Positions 1-10,700 of a stretch of 64,000 nt of DNA are shown one piece after another (positions within the stretch are counted from its first letter, which is position 1; every line of letters begins with the position of its first letter). The position numbers and the translations under genes are program-made. The notes below the pieces were generated by a model. The model had not been told where the DNA came from. It saw nothing but the letters and a program-made list of their open reading frames with translations, and did not search any database. Origin of the DNA: Salvator merianae (Eukaryota > Chordata > Lepidosauria > Squamata > Teiidae); the NCBI GenBank assembly GCA_003586115.2, contig QVOM02000126.1, positions 12,865,409 to 12,929,408 on the forward strand, read 5' to 3'.

Positions 1-75
1 AGCTGTCTTATTTCTCAATAGGTTAGTCAATTTATCCATCTCAGCAATTTCTCAGGATCTTCTTCCCATTTCTGT
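1..75 (-). mobile_element. L1 ORF2 C-terminal fragment at window edge
   Basis: GTCAATTTATCCATCTCAGC is nearly identical to the L1 fragment at 31680-31702 (GTCAATTTGTCCATCTCAGC). Confidence 0.55.
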
Positions 76-112
76 CTTCCGGTGATTCAGACTCCTGCTA
101 ACCCATTTGCCT

Positions 113-365
113 GTTCGCGTTTTTCACTAGTGAGCGTCTGCAGCACAGTACGGCTATGACTGCACAGTTATGTGCCACATCCCTGGTCAACATGGCAGCA
201 GCTGGGCATTTTTGCAGTGGGTGGCTAGCATTTGCACAGCGAATGCTGGACACCCGTTTCTGGGATGTGCCAGCCATTGCGGTGTGGATGGCTGCCACTG
301 TGTGGTCTTTCCCATCTGGGAATGTTCGGTTGTGAACATTCCAAAATGGAAAGTGCAAAAAGCTG
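113..365 (+). mobile_element. GC-rich DNA element A, copy 1
   Basis: Starts TTTTTCACTAGTGAGCG and ends GGAAAGTGCAAAAAGCTGG. Internal sequence (GGATGTGCCAGCCATTG, GGAATGTTCGGTTGTGAACA) matches the elements at 59213-59672 and 62440-62860. Confidence 0.6.
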
Positions 366-399
366 GAGCACTCCACGTGTCCTGGAACAAAGCTGTCCG

Positions 400-790
400 C
401 ATTTGGATGGCTGTTCTGGGACAGTTTCAGAGTCGGTCTCTGCAAGCTCCAATGGACAGGAACGAAGGTTCAGAGCCCCCGTGTTGCACTGCTGAAATGG
501 GTCCCTCTGTTAAACTGGAACATAGAGGCATGCCCTCTTCATACGCCCCTGTGGTCTGCTTCAAAGGAGCTAGACTGCTGGTAGACCTTTTTAAAGAAGT
601 CTACCAATATCCTGGAGTAGGTAGCCTTTTTGGGCCACCTGTGCTCCAGTCTATGCTTGATCCAGTGCAGACTGAACATCTGTAGCAGGGTTGTGTGACC
701 TCCCTTATACTGCACCAGTGTGTGGAAGGGTGGTCCCTGGACCCCTTGGTGTCACAGATCAGTGATAAGTGCAAAAAAGGCCCTAAGTAA
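400..790. mobile_element. GC-rich DNA element B, copy 1
   Basis: GAAATGGGTCCCTCTGTTAAAC and GACTGCTGGTAGACC recur at 6716-7090 (AGAAATGGGTCCCCC, GATGCTGGTAGACC) and partly at 7395-7735, 19255-19770 and 28200-28710. The end AGTGCAAAAAAGGCCC resembles the ends of the other GC-rich elements. Confidence 0.5.
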
Positions 791-976
791 GTTTTTCAGC
801 TTTTGCTGTGTGTCAGGCAAACTTGCCACCATTGCCACTAGAAGCCAAATTAACAGCAGCCCCACTGGTGAATTGCTTCACCCTGAACATAAGGAGAAGT
901 ATCCAAAAATCTTTTAACATTTACCGTGCATTCTGACAACGGACCTTCACTACAGAACAGCAAACACAGCAACCCC

Positions 977-1155
977 GGCCCTTTCTGCACTTGGCCTTAT
1001 TGCGGATTATATCCCGGAATAGGGACCTGCCATCCACATGCTAGTACACTAATGAAAGGTCTTGCCCGGAGCCTACCACAGTCTGCATTAGCATGCAGAT
1101 GGCAGGTCCCTATTCTGAGATATAATCTGCAATGAGGCCTAGTGCAGAAACGGTC
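977..1155. mobile_element. Foldback DNA element (GGCCCTTTCTGCAC ends), copy 1
   Basis: The left end GGCCCTTTCTGCACTTGG pairs with the right end CTAGTGCAGAAACGG. ATTATATCCCGGAATAGGGA pairs with the region TCCCTATTCTGAGATATAAT. Arms ~75 bp. Confidence 0.8.
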
Positions 1156-1439
1156 CCCATGTCTTGCTTTTCCACTACCAGTCCAGGACAATTCCACGCT
1201 GTCCGGACTACTGGACCAACAAGCTCACTAGGAACCTCCCTTGCACCTCACTGGTGACCCCACCCGGGGCCTCCCTCAGACCACCCCAGCACATGGAAGG
1301 GAGACTTCTAGTACGCTTGGTGATCCAGTCCAAAAGCCAGTGTGGAATCATTCCAAGGCTGTTTTCTGCACTTACCTCGGTCAGAACCAGTGGGTCTGGG
1401 TCAACCAGGCCCACTGATTCTGACCATAGAATGGTGTGA

Positions 1440-2400
1440 GCAGGATCAGTTCATGCTGCATCCTCAAAGCTCATGTGAGCTTGGGTGGACAGTCTGAGAA
1501 CTTTGAATTCCTAGCCTTGTAGCCTTGAGGGATGCATTTTATGCAAAAGCGCTAAGGTGCGCCACTGCAATTATGCTTCGTGGTAACCAGAACACAGGAG
1601 GCGTGCCGCCTGTATACCTCCCGTGGTCAGGGTCAGGCCCTCAGGTACGCTAACACACACGATTAATCGTGTCTACCAGCATTCCCTATCAGGACTACCG
1701 TGATAAGGGATCCCACTCCGTCTGATGCAGATAGAGCGTTCCAGCAAGGGCCGTGGCCGTATGAATCCGCATTAACAGCCTAGAACCTTACTACACAGGT
1801 CCTTAATCTGAATTAAGGGTCCGTGTAGACAGGGCACAAGTTTCAGAACAAGCCCAACTCTGTTGAGAGAGTACAGTACATCCTGAGCCAGTTCATGACA
1901 GGATTCCCACCAATGTTTCATCTCTTTGTTAGAAAAACAGAGGATTATCTCTGCAAACAAGATTGCTGGTTATCAGCAAAGCATCTGTCTGTTCAGGAGC
2001 ATGCCTTTCTTCATACCTGCATAAGTTTGTTAACACTGTTTACTAGGAGGAGAAACTGGCTGGATGATTGTTGACTCAGTCCCTTTGTCTCTTTGCCAAC
2101 ATTGTTCGACTTATGGAAGGTCCCTAAAATTTTGAGAAGCTCAACCAACGTAGAACATTAACCAGTGACCTGAATCTATGACGTGCTGTTTGGGACGGCC
2201 CTTGATTCCCAGGCAATGGTAGGAAAATGCAAAACCTGGCCCACACACATCATGTTTCTAGTCCTCTTTAACTGCAAAGCCGGCTTAAAACAAGCATAAC
2301 TGGTGACTGGTAGATATCCAGATGCTGACAGTACAGCAGTTTATGTACCTCTTGGTCATCAACTGGTTAATAGAGAAAGACTGGGATGAATCGTAAAACA
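1440..2400. other. Upstream region, no gene recognised
   Basis: No exon or RNA gene. 1560-1800 has several short hairpins (CACGATTAATCGTG, TCCTTAATC/GAATTAAGG) suggesting an old DNA element; class not determined. Confidence 0.45.
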
Positions 2401-2404
2401 AGTA

Positions 2405-2520
2405 ATATGTGAGTCAAAAGGAAACTTGGAGGTCATCCAGACCAACCCCTTGATCAGTGTAGGAATCTGCTAAACCACTGCTGTGAGGTAACTGCTCAGC
2501 CTCCGTTTTAATAATAAAAA
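2405..2520 (-). mobile_element. Old CR1 remnant
   Basis: GGAGGTCATCCAGACCAACC and the following bases resemble the reverse complement of a diverged CR1 3' end. A similar remnant sits at 45640-45800. Confidence 0.45.
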
Positions 2521-2534
2521 ACAGTGTAGGTTGG

Positions 2535-2645
2535 CAGGGCTGCTAGATAATCAGCCAAACTAATTATCCTAGCCATACAAAAAGCCCAAAGAAAGGCAAG
2601 TGTATCTGATATTTGGCTGATTTTTAGACAAAGTTGGAAAGACAT
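2535..2645. mobile_element. Small MITE (ATCAGCCAAACTAATTATCC), copy 1
   Basis: Shares AATCAGCCAAACTAATTATC and GTATCTGATATTTGGCTGAT with the copy at 22378-22505. The ends form an imperfect inverted repeat (CAGGGCTG... and, in copy 2, ...CAGCCCTG). Confidence 0.7.
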
Positions 2646-4196
2646 GTGGAATCCCACCCAGGGGATCAAGAGCATTCAGTTTTGACTCGTCTTTGAGGCC
2701 AGTCTGAGTTTTTTAAACACTCGGCACCTTCTTGCCCTGTTAAGGAATAACTCCAGATGTGCTCTCCAGCATCTTCCACCCTGGTCGTAAGGATGCTTAT
2801 TTGGAAAGCTTTGTATCGGCCCCAAAGCTTGGAACTTACCTCCATTCTCTCCAATACGCTCAGTGAAGGCTTTTAAAGACCAAGCGCCCGGCCGCAGGTA
2901 TTTTTGCTCCTCAGGGTTACGAGGACCTGCAATAGGTTGCAATATAAGTTCACCTTACCTGGACGTCCTACGACCATCTTCCTTTCTTGCTTTCCAGGAA
3001 AGAAGACCGAGAAGTACCCGTTGCCTGGTTCGTCAAAATACCTGCTCACTCTCCCCCTCCCTGACGCCCCCTCCCAAAAATACTGGCTCTCCAACACTAC
3101 GCTTAATGTGATGGGTTCACGGATGCAGTCCAGAACCATGTGCTACCAGAAGAGAAAGATCTTCTTCCTCAGGTCCCGGCAGCACGCCTGAGGTCTTGCT
3201 GTTTTTTTCCCTATAGCAACATCTCGCACCCAGGACTCCGGAATTCGGATCCTACAGCTAGAGACGCAGAACTCTGCGGAGGGCTCCCTCTGCGAAATCG
3301 GGCGCATCTCTCTGCAGTCGCTTGAAGGGAGCAGATTTTCCTTCTACAATTTGCAGCCATCCAGCAAGCACGAGGTCCTTAAGGGAAACCCATAATCATA
3401 GCTAGGAAATGGGGAAGCAAAGTGGAGGAGAGAAAGAGGGGGAAAGAGGCTTCAATTGAGCAGGTAAAGCACGGGGATCTGATTTTCCTGCCTGGGTGTG
3501 TTGGGGGGGGGGAGAGCTCTTGGGTTGCTTTTCCCTTTTGCATTGCACGCCAAGCTTCAATCCTATAGCCCAGCCATGCCGAAGAAAGCGGAGAAGTCCC
3601 TCTCTATCTACGCCTCCATCCATCCATCTATCTATAGCATCACTTCTGCAAAGCAAATTCGTCTAAGCACACAGGCCTCCCTCTTTTTTCCTCGCCGCTG
3701 GCCGGGCAGGAGCAGGAGGAGCAGAAAAAGCGCAGAGGCAAAACAAAACAAGGCAGTTTGGGGGTGGTGGTTAAAAACAGGATTAAATCAGAGCTGGATG
3801 ACGAAAAAGGAGGAGGAAAAATAAATCCTGAGCGGCCGGCCGACGCCAACCAAAGTATCGCGTTCCCCGTCGAGCGGCGTGTAGTAAGTCAGTCCCGGGC
3901 CCGGCGGGGCGGGGCAGGGATGAAAGGAGGGGCGTGTGGCCGACTGGGCTGAGTGACAGGGCCCGACAGCCAGCCGGGGGCGGTGTTCGGGAGCGGCGGG
4001 GGCGGGGCTCCGAGGCAGCCAATGGCGAGCGGCGCAGGCGTGGCCTAGAGCGAACGCCTCAAATCCGCGGGGCTCTCAGCTGATTGTTTCTGCTGGCGCC
4101 CGAGAGTTTGGGGCGAGGAGGAAGAGGGCGAGCGGGCGCTGCAGCCGCCGGCAGGGCAGGAGACGCGGCGAAGAAGGAAGAAGGGGAGACGCTGGC

Positions 4197-4217
4197 ATGG
4201 GCTGCACGGAGCTCTGA
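4197..4217 (+). other. Upstream ORF in GPR137C 5' leader
   Basis: An ATG in the predicted leader opens a six-codon reading frame (MGCTEL, stop TGA) that closes 116 nt before the main start codon. C at -3 is weak but G at +4 is favourable. It could modestly lower translation of the main frame. Confidence 0.4.
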
Positions 4218-4237
4218 GCGGCCGGAGGGAGGGCGGG

Positions 4238-4306
4238 CGCTTGCATCCCGCCTGCACTCCGCTTGCATCCCGCGCCCACCGCGCCTGCACTCCGCTTGCA
4301 TCCCGC
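4238..4306 (+). repeat. 33-bp tandem repeat in GPR137C 5' leader
   Basis: A 24-bp unit (starting GCCTGCACTCCGC) occurs exactly at 4250-4273 and 4283-4306, with a partial copy (CGCTTGCATCCCGC) at 4238-4251. The 33-bp period keeps reading frame, and the frame of the GPR137C start codon is open through all copies. Confidence 0.8.
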
Positions 4307-4333
4307 TTCCAGCGCCTGCCCGTCGACGGGGCG

Positions 4334-4702
4334 ATGGGGCTGCCGCCGCGATGGGGCTCGCCGTCGCCGTCGTCCCCCGGGCTGCCCTTCCCGCTGGAGC
4401 TGGGGCTGAGCCTCCTGCACACGCTGCTCTACGCCGGCCTCTTCCTCTTCACCTACCTGCAGCTCTGGCTGCTCTTCTGCTACCGGGAGAAGCGGCTCAG
4501 CTACCGCTCCGTCTGCCTCTTCCTCTGCCTGCTGTGGGCAGCGCTGCGCACCCTCCTCTTCGCCTGCTACCTGCAGGGCGCCCTCCTCCAGGCCGGCGGC
4601 GGCGCCCCCCGGCTCCAGCCGTTCCCCCACTGGCTGCTCTTCTGCTTCCCCGTCTGCCTCCTCTTCGCCACCCTCTGCCTGCTCGTCCTCTACTTTGCAG
4701 AG
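4334..4702 (+). CDS. GPR137C: GPR137C coding exon 1
   Basis: Encodes residues 1-123: a short proline/serine-rich N-terminus and membrane spans 1-3, with the conserved [10 protein letters not shown] loop between spans 1 and 2 and the [10 protein letters not shown] motif at span 3. The donor is GCAGAG|GTAAGG, phase 0. The frame is open upstream to a TAG at 4046, so a non-AUG extension cannot be excluded. A second ATG at 4351 is out of frame. Confidence 0.93.
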
Positions 4703-7700
4703 GTAAGGGAAGGGGGGAGGGGAGGACGCCCCCGTGCGGGGAGACAAAAGCCGCCTGCAGACCCCCACCCCCGCCTCGGGCTCCCGCTTGTTTACCGCGT
4801 TCTGACGCCCCGGGCAAAAACAAGGCGCTTGGACGCGCGCTGCCTTCCCCCCTCCTGCCTTCGCGCGGGGGGGGCTCCTTGCACCTCTGGACGGAGTTCG
4901 GCTGTTGCAACTCCGGCTGTAGCAGGGATGCCCGCGGGGGCGCGCCTCTGTCTAGGGAGGGTGTGTGTGCATGCATGCATGCATGGGCGCGCGCGTTTGC
5001 AGCGATGCCTATATGCCCATATCGCCCGCACGCCTCGGGGCTGCCTGCGCTGCATTCGCAACTGCGAGAGTTCAGGCTGCTCCCCAGCTGCTGGGCTCGA
5101 AGAAGAAGCGGCTCTCAGGCATTACGTCATCGCCCGGGAGGCTCCGGTGCCCCCCCCCCATTGTTGATGCGCGCGCCGGCTTTCTCTGTTTTTCTGCCTC
5201 CTTAAATGTAATCCCTCTTGGAACGGCTCGGCCGCCTCTGGGCATGCCCTGGGGTCACGCTGTCCGGGGTCGCTGTTGTCCCCTGTCAATGGGAAGGGAT
5301 CGGGTTGGGCAAATTGGTTGGGGCCGGATTTCTCCCCCCCTCCACACCCTCTCCCCAGCCAGCCACCCCCTCCCCGCAGTTGTGGTCAGTCTTGCCGATC
5401 AGCTGTTTTCCGCTGCCCTCTTGGGGGGCGCTTTGTTTTGGTTAATGGCTTCTGGGCTCTCCAGAAAATCGTCCTCAAGCCCCCTGTGCAAGATTGGGAG
5501 GTTTGTTTTCCAGCATTTTGCGTGGCAATCCTGGACATCTTTAACTTGGGCGAAGTTGCCCCGGATTCCGTGGGGTTTGCTCCCAGGGAGGTGAAGCGGG
5601 CTGGGTCTTTGCCCCCACAAACCACCCTTTTCCTTGGGGTCAGCTCGACCCCCTCCTGTTCCAGCGGGTCAGCCTTGTTCTCCAGCGGTAGTTTTATCTT
5701 CTTGAATTTTACCTCCTCCTCTGTCCTCGGGGCTCTCGCTTGGGTCCTCGGCGAAGCTGCGAGCAGACCTCCCTTGCGCTGCAAAATGTGTCTTGTCATT
5801 TAAGATGCAGAGTCAACAATGATTTCATTTTCCGGGGCGAGGGGGGAGGTTCACATGATAAGCACAAGAGTGGCTGCTCTTGGCAGGAAAACATGAGCAC
5901 AGGCTTATCAAAGCTATCTAAAAAGAAGAAAAAAATATTTCAGAGATTGGCTACAAGCATGATGCAGGAGTTAATCCCAAAGAGGGTTTAGGTTCTGGAC
6001 CTTTGGGAGTCTGGGAGGAGAGCAGAAGCCCTATGCAGCAAAAGAGGGTGGCATCTGAGTAACTGTGCCCAGGGCCGGGCAGCAAAATGGCCCTTTTTTC
6101 TCTGCTTACTTTGGCCTATATTCACACTTCTGCTCTTCTGGTGCTGGGGCATCCTGTACCGGACTAAGCTACCCCTTCCGGGCTGGGACGAATTGTTCCG
6201 GCACGGAATAAAGCCATTTGCACACTTTACTGAGTTAGTCCAACAGGACTGGCCCAGCCTGGAGTCATTCCGGCAGCGGGAACGGCTCCACAGTCCCGGA
6301 ATAGGTCTTCCGCATTCAGAAGGCTTTACCAGGACAGTGCCCTGTTGCTGGCTCCAGAAATTACGTGATCGCTGGAGTAGGGATGCGCACGAAAAAAATT
6401 GTTTTTGATTCGTTTTCGAATCGAGTATCTGAATTTTTGATTCGTCAGCGAATTCCGTTATCAAAAAATGCATTTTTCGCATTCATTTTTGCGTTTTTTT
6501 GCACTGAAAATGCCATTTTCATGGTTTAAACATAGCGAAAAAGTGTGAAAATGCGAATAGTCGAAAAATCGGTTTTTTCGTTTTTGATCGAAAACCGTTA
6601 AGTACGGAAAAAAGTCATTTTCATTTCAATGCGAACATTTGTGAAAACGAACCTTCGAACGCATTTTTGAATACGAATCGAAATTTGCACATCCCTACAC
6701 TGGAGCCACTTTCAGGTTCACTGAGCATTAGGAACTGGAGTTCCTAGCCTCTGTTCCCCCTGCGGACCCATTTCGGTGGTGCCATTTGGTGTGCTGAAGA
6801 AATGGGTCCCCCTATTAAACTGGATGTGGCTTTCCACACCTGTTCCATTCCACAGGTCCCAGGGATGCTGGTAGACCAGTAAAAACAGGTCTACCTGTTT
6901 TTTCTCATGGTATAGGTTTCCATTTTGGCCACACAGACCAGGACTCGCTCCATCCCAGTGCAGATGCAGCAGCCCAGGCAGGGGGTGGGGCCTCTCTCTT
7001 CCACTCCAGCATGCCAAAGAGAGAGTCCTGAAGTGAGACAGACCTCATACTGTCCTGTTTCAATGGCAAGTGCAGAAGGGTCCTAAGGCCGTCTGCATTG
7101 GGATGACTTGTGGCTAAGGCGCTGATCTTTCAATAGGAGGATCGGAGTTCAGGGCCCCTGTCTGCCGTGTAGAGGGGATGAGCGCCCTCTACTGGCCTCT
7201 AGCTCCAACCAACCTAGCTGTTCGAAAGCAAGTAATTGCAAGTAGATAAATAGGGAGCATCACATTGTGTGATGCGGAAGATAGACAGATGTAAGCCTTC
7301 GGGTGAAAAATAACCTTGTAAGCCGCTTTGAGTCAGCTTCGGCCGAGAAAAGCGGGGTATAAAAAAAACAAAATGAAAAAAAAACAAAAACTTGTTCCAC
7401 ACCAGCCCTGGTGCTAGGTCCAGAGTTCCTGGCCTTCAGAACTCCTAGTGGCCCATTCCGGTAGTATGTCTTGTCGTGCTGCTGAAATGGGTCCCCTGTG
7501 GTATCCCAGACCAAGGAGACTTGCTATCCACATGACTCCGTGGTCCAGTACACCACCCCCTAGTACACTTGTAGACCTCAAAAAGGAGGTCTTCTGGTAG
7601 GCTGGATCATTTTGGGCACCCTGGTCCAGTTGACACTGTGTGGACACAGCATGCCAACAGGAGCCAGGGCCTTTGCTATTCTGCACAGATAGAAGAATGT

Positions 7701-10700
7701 GCTTTCTGTAGCCTGACAGTGCCAGCACCTAGGTGAGGTGTTTTTCTTAATATATGCCAATTGACTGCTATGTGCCAGCAGTAGAATCCTTTTGATTAAA
7801 ATTGGCTTCCATGACTTTCTCAAAGCCCTTAAAGCCTCCTATTTCAAGATCACTTCGTATTGCAGAAACTGGCAGTACCAGACCCTGATGTGATTCAGGG
7901 CGATAAAGCAGGGAACTTTTCATACAGTGTCAATGGTCTGTTGAGTTTAAAGGTGTTAGTGAGAGATTTTAAGAAACGGAGGAGAAGAAGGGGGATCGAG
8001 CCAGTTTTCATATACTTCCAGCAGGGTTTGTTTAATCTCTATCTCATTCTTTACAGTTCTTTGTGGTGTGAAAAAAAATCTTTCAACCGGAACAACTCCT
8101 TTTGTTGTAAAGCGGGTTTTTATGCCTGCAAAGATATTGCAGGAAAACTGGAGACAGAATGAAGTGGAGAGACGAGAGAGGAATACAAACTTAGGGCAAT
8201 TCTGCGCTGGCTGTATACCAGACCAGCAAACACATCAGGACCCTTCTTTCTGCTTGATAGGTGTGGTCTAAAGGAGGCCCCGCCCCTTAGACCTTGCCCC
8301 TAGGGGCAGGCATCCCATAACACCACACCAGCATGTGGAAGGGAGGTTCCAGTATACTGGCCCGTGTGGAATCACCCACAGAGAGTTCTGCCATTTGTTT
8401 CATTTTGTGCGAGGGAAAATTCTGTTGATACCCACTTGGGTGTGATGCATTTGTGTTGAAATGCATCAAAATAAACAGTTAGGTCAGGGTATCATCGTCC
8501 CACTTGGCTAGCTATTGTCCTCGAAAATGAAGTTAGAGAGCTTGTTATTCAGTGAATTCAGTATAGTTCTAGAGGGTATCAAAGGAATCATTTGGAATAA
8601 AAATAATAATTTGGGCACCATGATCGTTTTAATTGAGGATGACCTGCCGGATAATGATATTTTTTTTCCCAAATGTTGTAGATCTTGGCAGATTTTTTTG
8701 CCATATGATTGTGTAATGGTAGGCCACTGATTTCTTGAAGTTCTTGTATAAGTGGATCCTTGAATATTTCAAGCACTTATTACTTATTTTAAAGCCAAAA
8801 AGTGTGGACACTTGTAGTTGGACTGTTGATGTGTTATTTTTAAAGAATAACTCTGATTTTTTGGAATTTAATTTAAGGCCAGATATCTTGCTGAAATTGT
8901 TGAAAATGTTTAATGCTTCAGGGATTGAAGTTAAAGGGGTTTGTGTGAACAGGATAATATGATCAGCAAAAAAGTTGAGAATAATTTTATGGGAAATTGG
9001 GTAACCTTGAGTGGAATTATGATTTTTTAACATGTGAACTCAAGGTTTTAAAGCTAATGTAGACCAAGGAGGCAAGGAGGTCTAGTAGCACCTTAGAGAC
9101 TAATAGAGAAAAAAGTTGGCAGTATAAGCTTTCATATTAAAATTTCCCCCTGGCTGAAGCTCAGTAACGTTTGGAATCTATTATGAATGAAATTAAGTTG
9201 GTCTATATTTGGAGCATATATTGAGGCTATAGTGAGGGTTGAGCTTCATCCATATGCCTTTGACAAAAATGTCCATGCCATTAGCGTTACTCAAGATCTC
9301 TTGATCTGAGAAAAAGAAGTCCGGGTCCAAAATGGCGGCCACTTCCTATGAGGACAAGGTTCCATATGCAGAAAATTCTTTGTAGAAACTGGGATGGGTG
9401 AAAAGAGGTGAGCTCATTCTGGGTGTTTTTGTGTGGGTTTCCTGCAGTGGGATCACTTGTGAGCATTCCTCTCCTCTTTTAAGAATACTTCAATCCTTTA
9501 TCTCTTCATCAACTTGTTTAGACCACTGACATTGTATGAAGGGAGAACTCAGGGTCAGCTGTATTTGGTTGCATTCTTATGTCAAGGCCTGTTTCCTCAT
9601 GGGGCAAATGAAGGAGCAATTAAGGTTATCCTTATGCATGCCACCTTGCAAAAAAAGAAAGCTTGGAATATACGTTAGAATTAAAAGTAAAAATAGGAAT
9701 GAAAATAAAAGTGCCAGCTCATCCCTGTTGATGAAGAACTATGTTGCAAGCTTGTCATGGACTCTAGAGTCATTGGACACAGCCAAACTAGTGATTGGTT
9801 CACTTGCAAGACTAATCTGCGTTGAGGCGCATGCGGGGCATTCAAACAATATGTTGGACCGCGCCCCTGCCTGCCAACGGGAGCGTTAAGCTGAACCTAG
9901 TGAAGTTTATCAAGTGAGGCACTCGCTAAACAACTGTATACGAAACAGTTATATATACCCAACCTGGGCTTGGGGCATAATGTTAAGGTGGTAATAAGTA
10001 AACACCTTTAGTTGGGGGATGTTTGAAACTGAGTATCTACTGATTATAATGCATAGGCTGAGTGGTGTAACTCAACCCCTAAAAAGGGCCCATGCAGGGT
10101 GTGTTAGTAATATCTGAAGAGAAGAGAAGAGAAGAGAAGAGAAGGATCAGGATAGGCTGAACTCAAGGAAGGACAATTAGTAACTTGTAAAGGACAGAAG
10201 ATCTGCTGGTAACAATTCCTAGGCTGAGTTGTTTGACTGCACACAAGGAGGGGGTGTGCTAAGGTATAGTGGGGGTGGGTGGGACTTATCCTTAATAATG
10301 CCTAGGCTGACTGATGTGGCTGAAGCCAAGGGGGGTACACAATCACATGTAGGGAATGGGAGACCTATCAGTAACATTGCCTAAGTTGAGTGGCATGACT
10401 GGACCCAATAAAGGGTGCATAAGATGATGCAGAGGTTGGGAAACCTGCCGATAATAATGTCTAGCCTGCGTAGAGTGACTGAATCCAAGAAAGAATGCCT
10501 GGTAGTCTTGCATTAATATTTGTCCAATTCTAAAAAGAAAGAGAAACCTTCAAGCTGTAATACCTAGATTGAGTAATCATGACTAGATTCCAAAAAGAAA
10601 TACCTCAATTCCCCTGGAGTTCTCATATGCTGTAAGCCAAGCATGATTCAGCTGAAGATCTGACCTATAAATGGCAAGGTTCCACTTCTTGTGCGCTAGA

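Larger units (their letters stand above)
3690..5200. promoter_or_regulatory. CpG island and TATA-less promoter of GPR137C
   Basis: Very GC-rich, CpG-dense block in otherwise average DNA. It contains GC boxes (Sp1-type GGGGCGGGGC) at 3906-3915 and 3999-4008 and a CCAAT box at 4019-4023. No TATA box is evident, so transcription probably starts near 4030-4080. A CRE-like TTACGTCA lies in intron 1 at 5122-5129. In human the TXNDC16 gene starts head to head here, so the island may be bidirectional; that part is inference. Confidence 0.8.

Noticed and set aside
1..3650. TXNDC16 coding exons on the - strand
   Set aside because: Expected by synteny, but none of the - strand reading frames resembles the thioredoxin-domain protein; only donor-like sites are present.
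4084..5205. Long open frames (up to 373 codons) on both strands across the CpG island
   Set aside because: They overlap GPR137C exon 1 and its splice donor and are alanine/proline/arginine-rich, as expected from GC-rich DNA lacking stop codons. No homology to a known protein.
8629..9033. 134-codon - strand frame as an active L1 reverse transcriptase
   Set aside because: The catalytic FADD motif is altered and the rest of ORF2 is missing; it is a dead fragment.
10115..10145. CRISPR-like or regulatory array
   Set aside because: Simple (GAAGA)n microsatellite; no spacer structure, and the genome is vertebrate.
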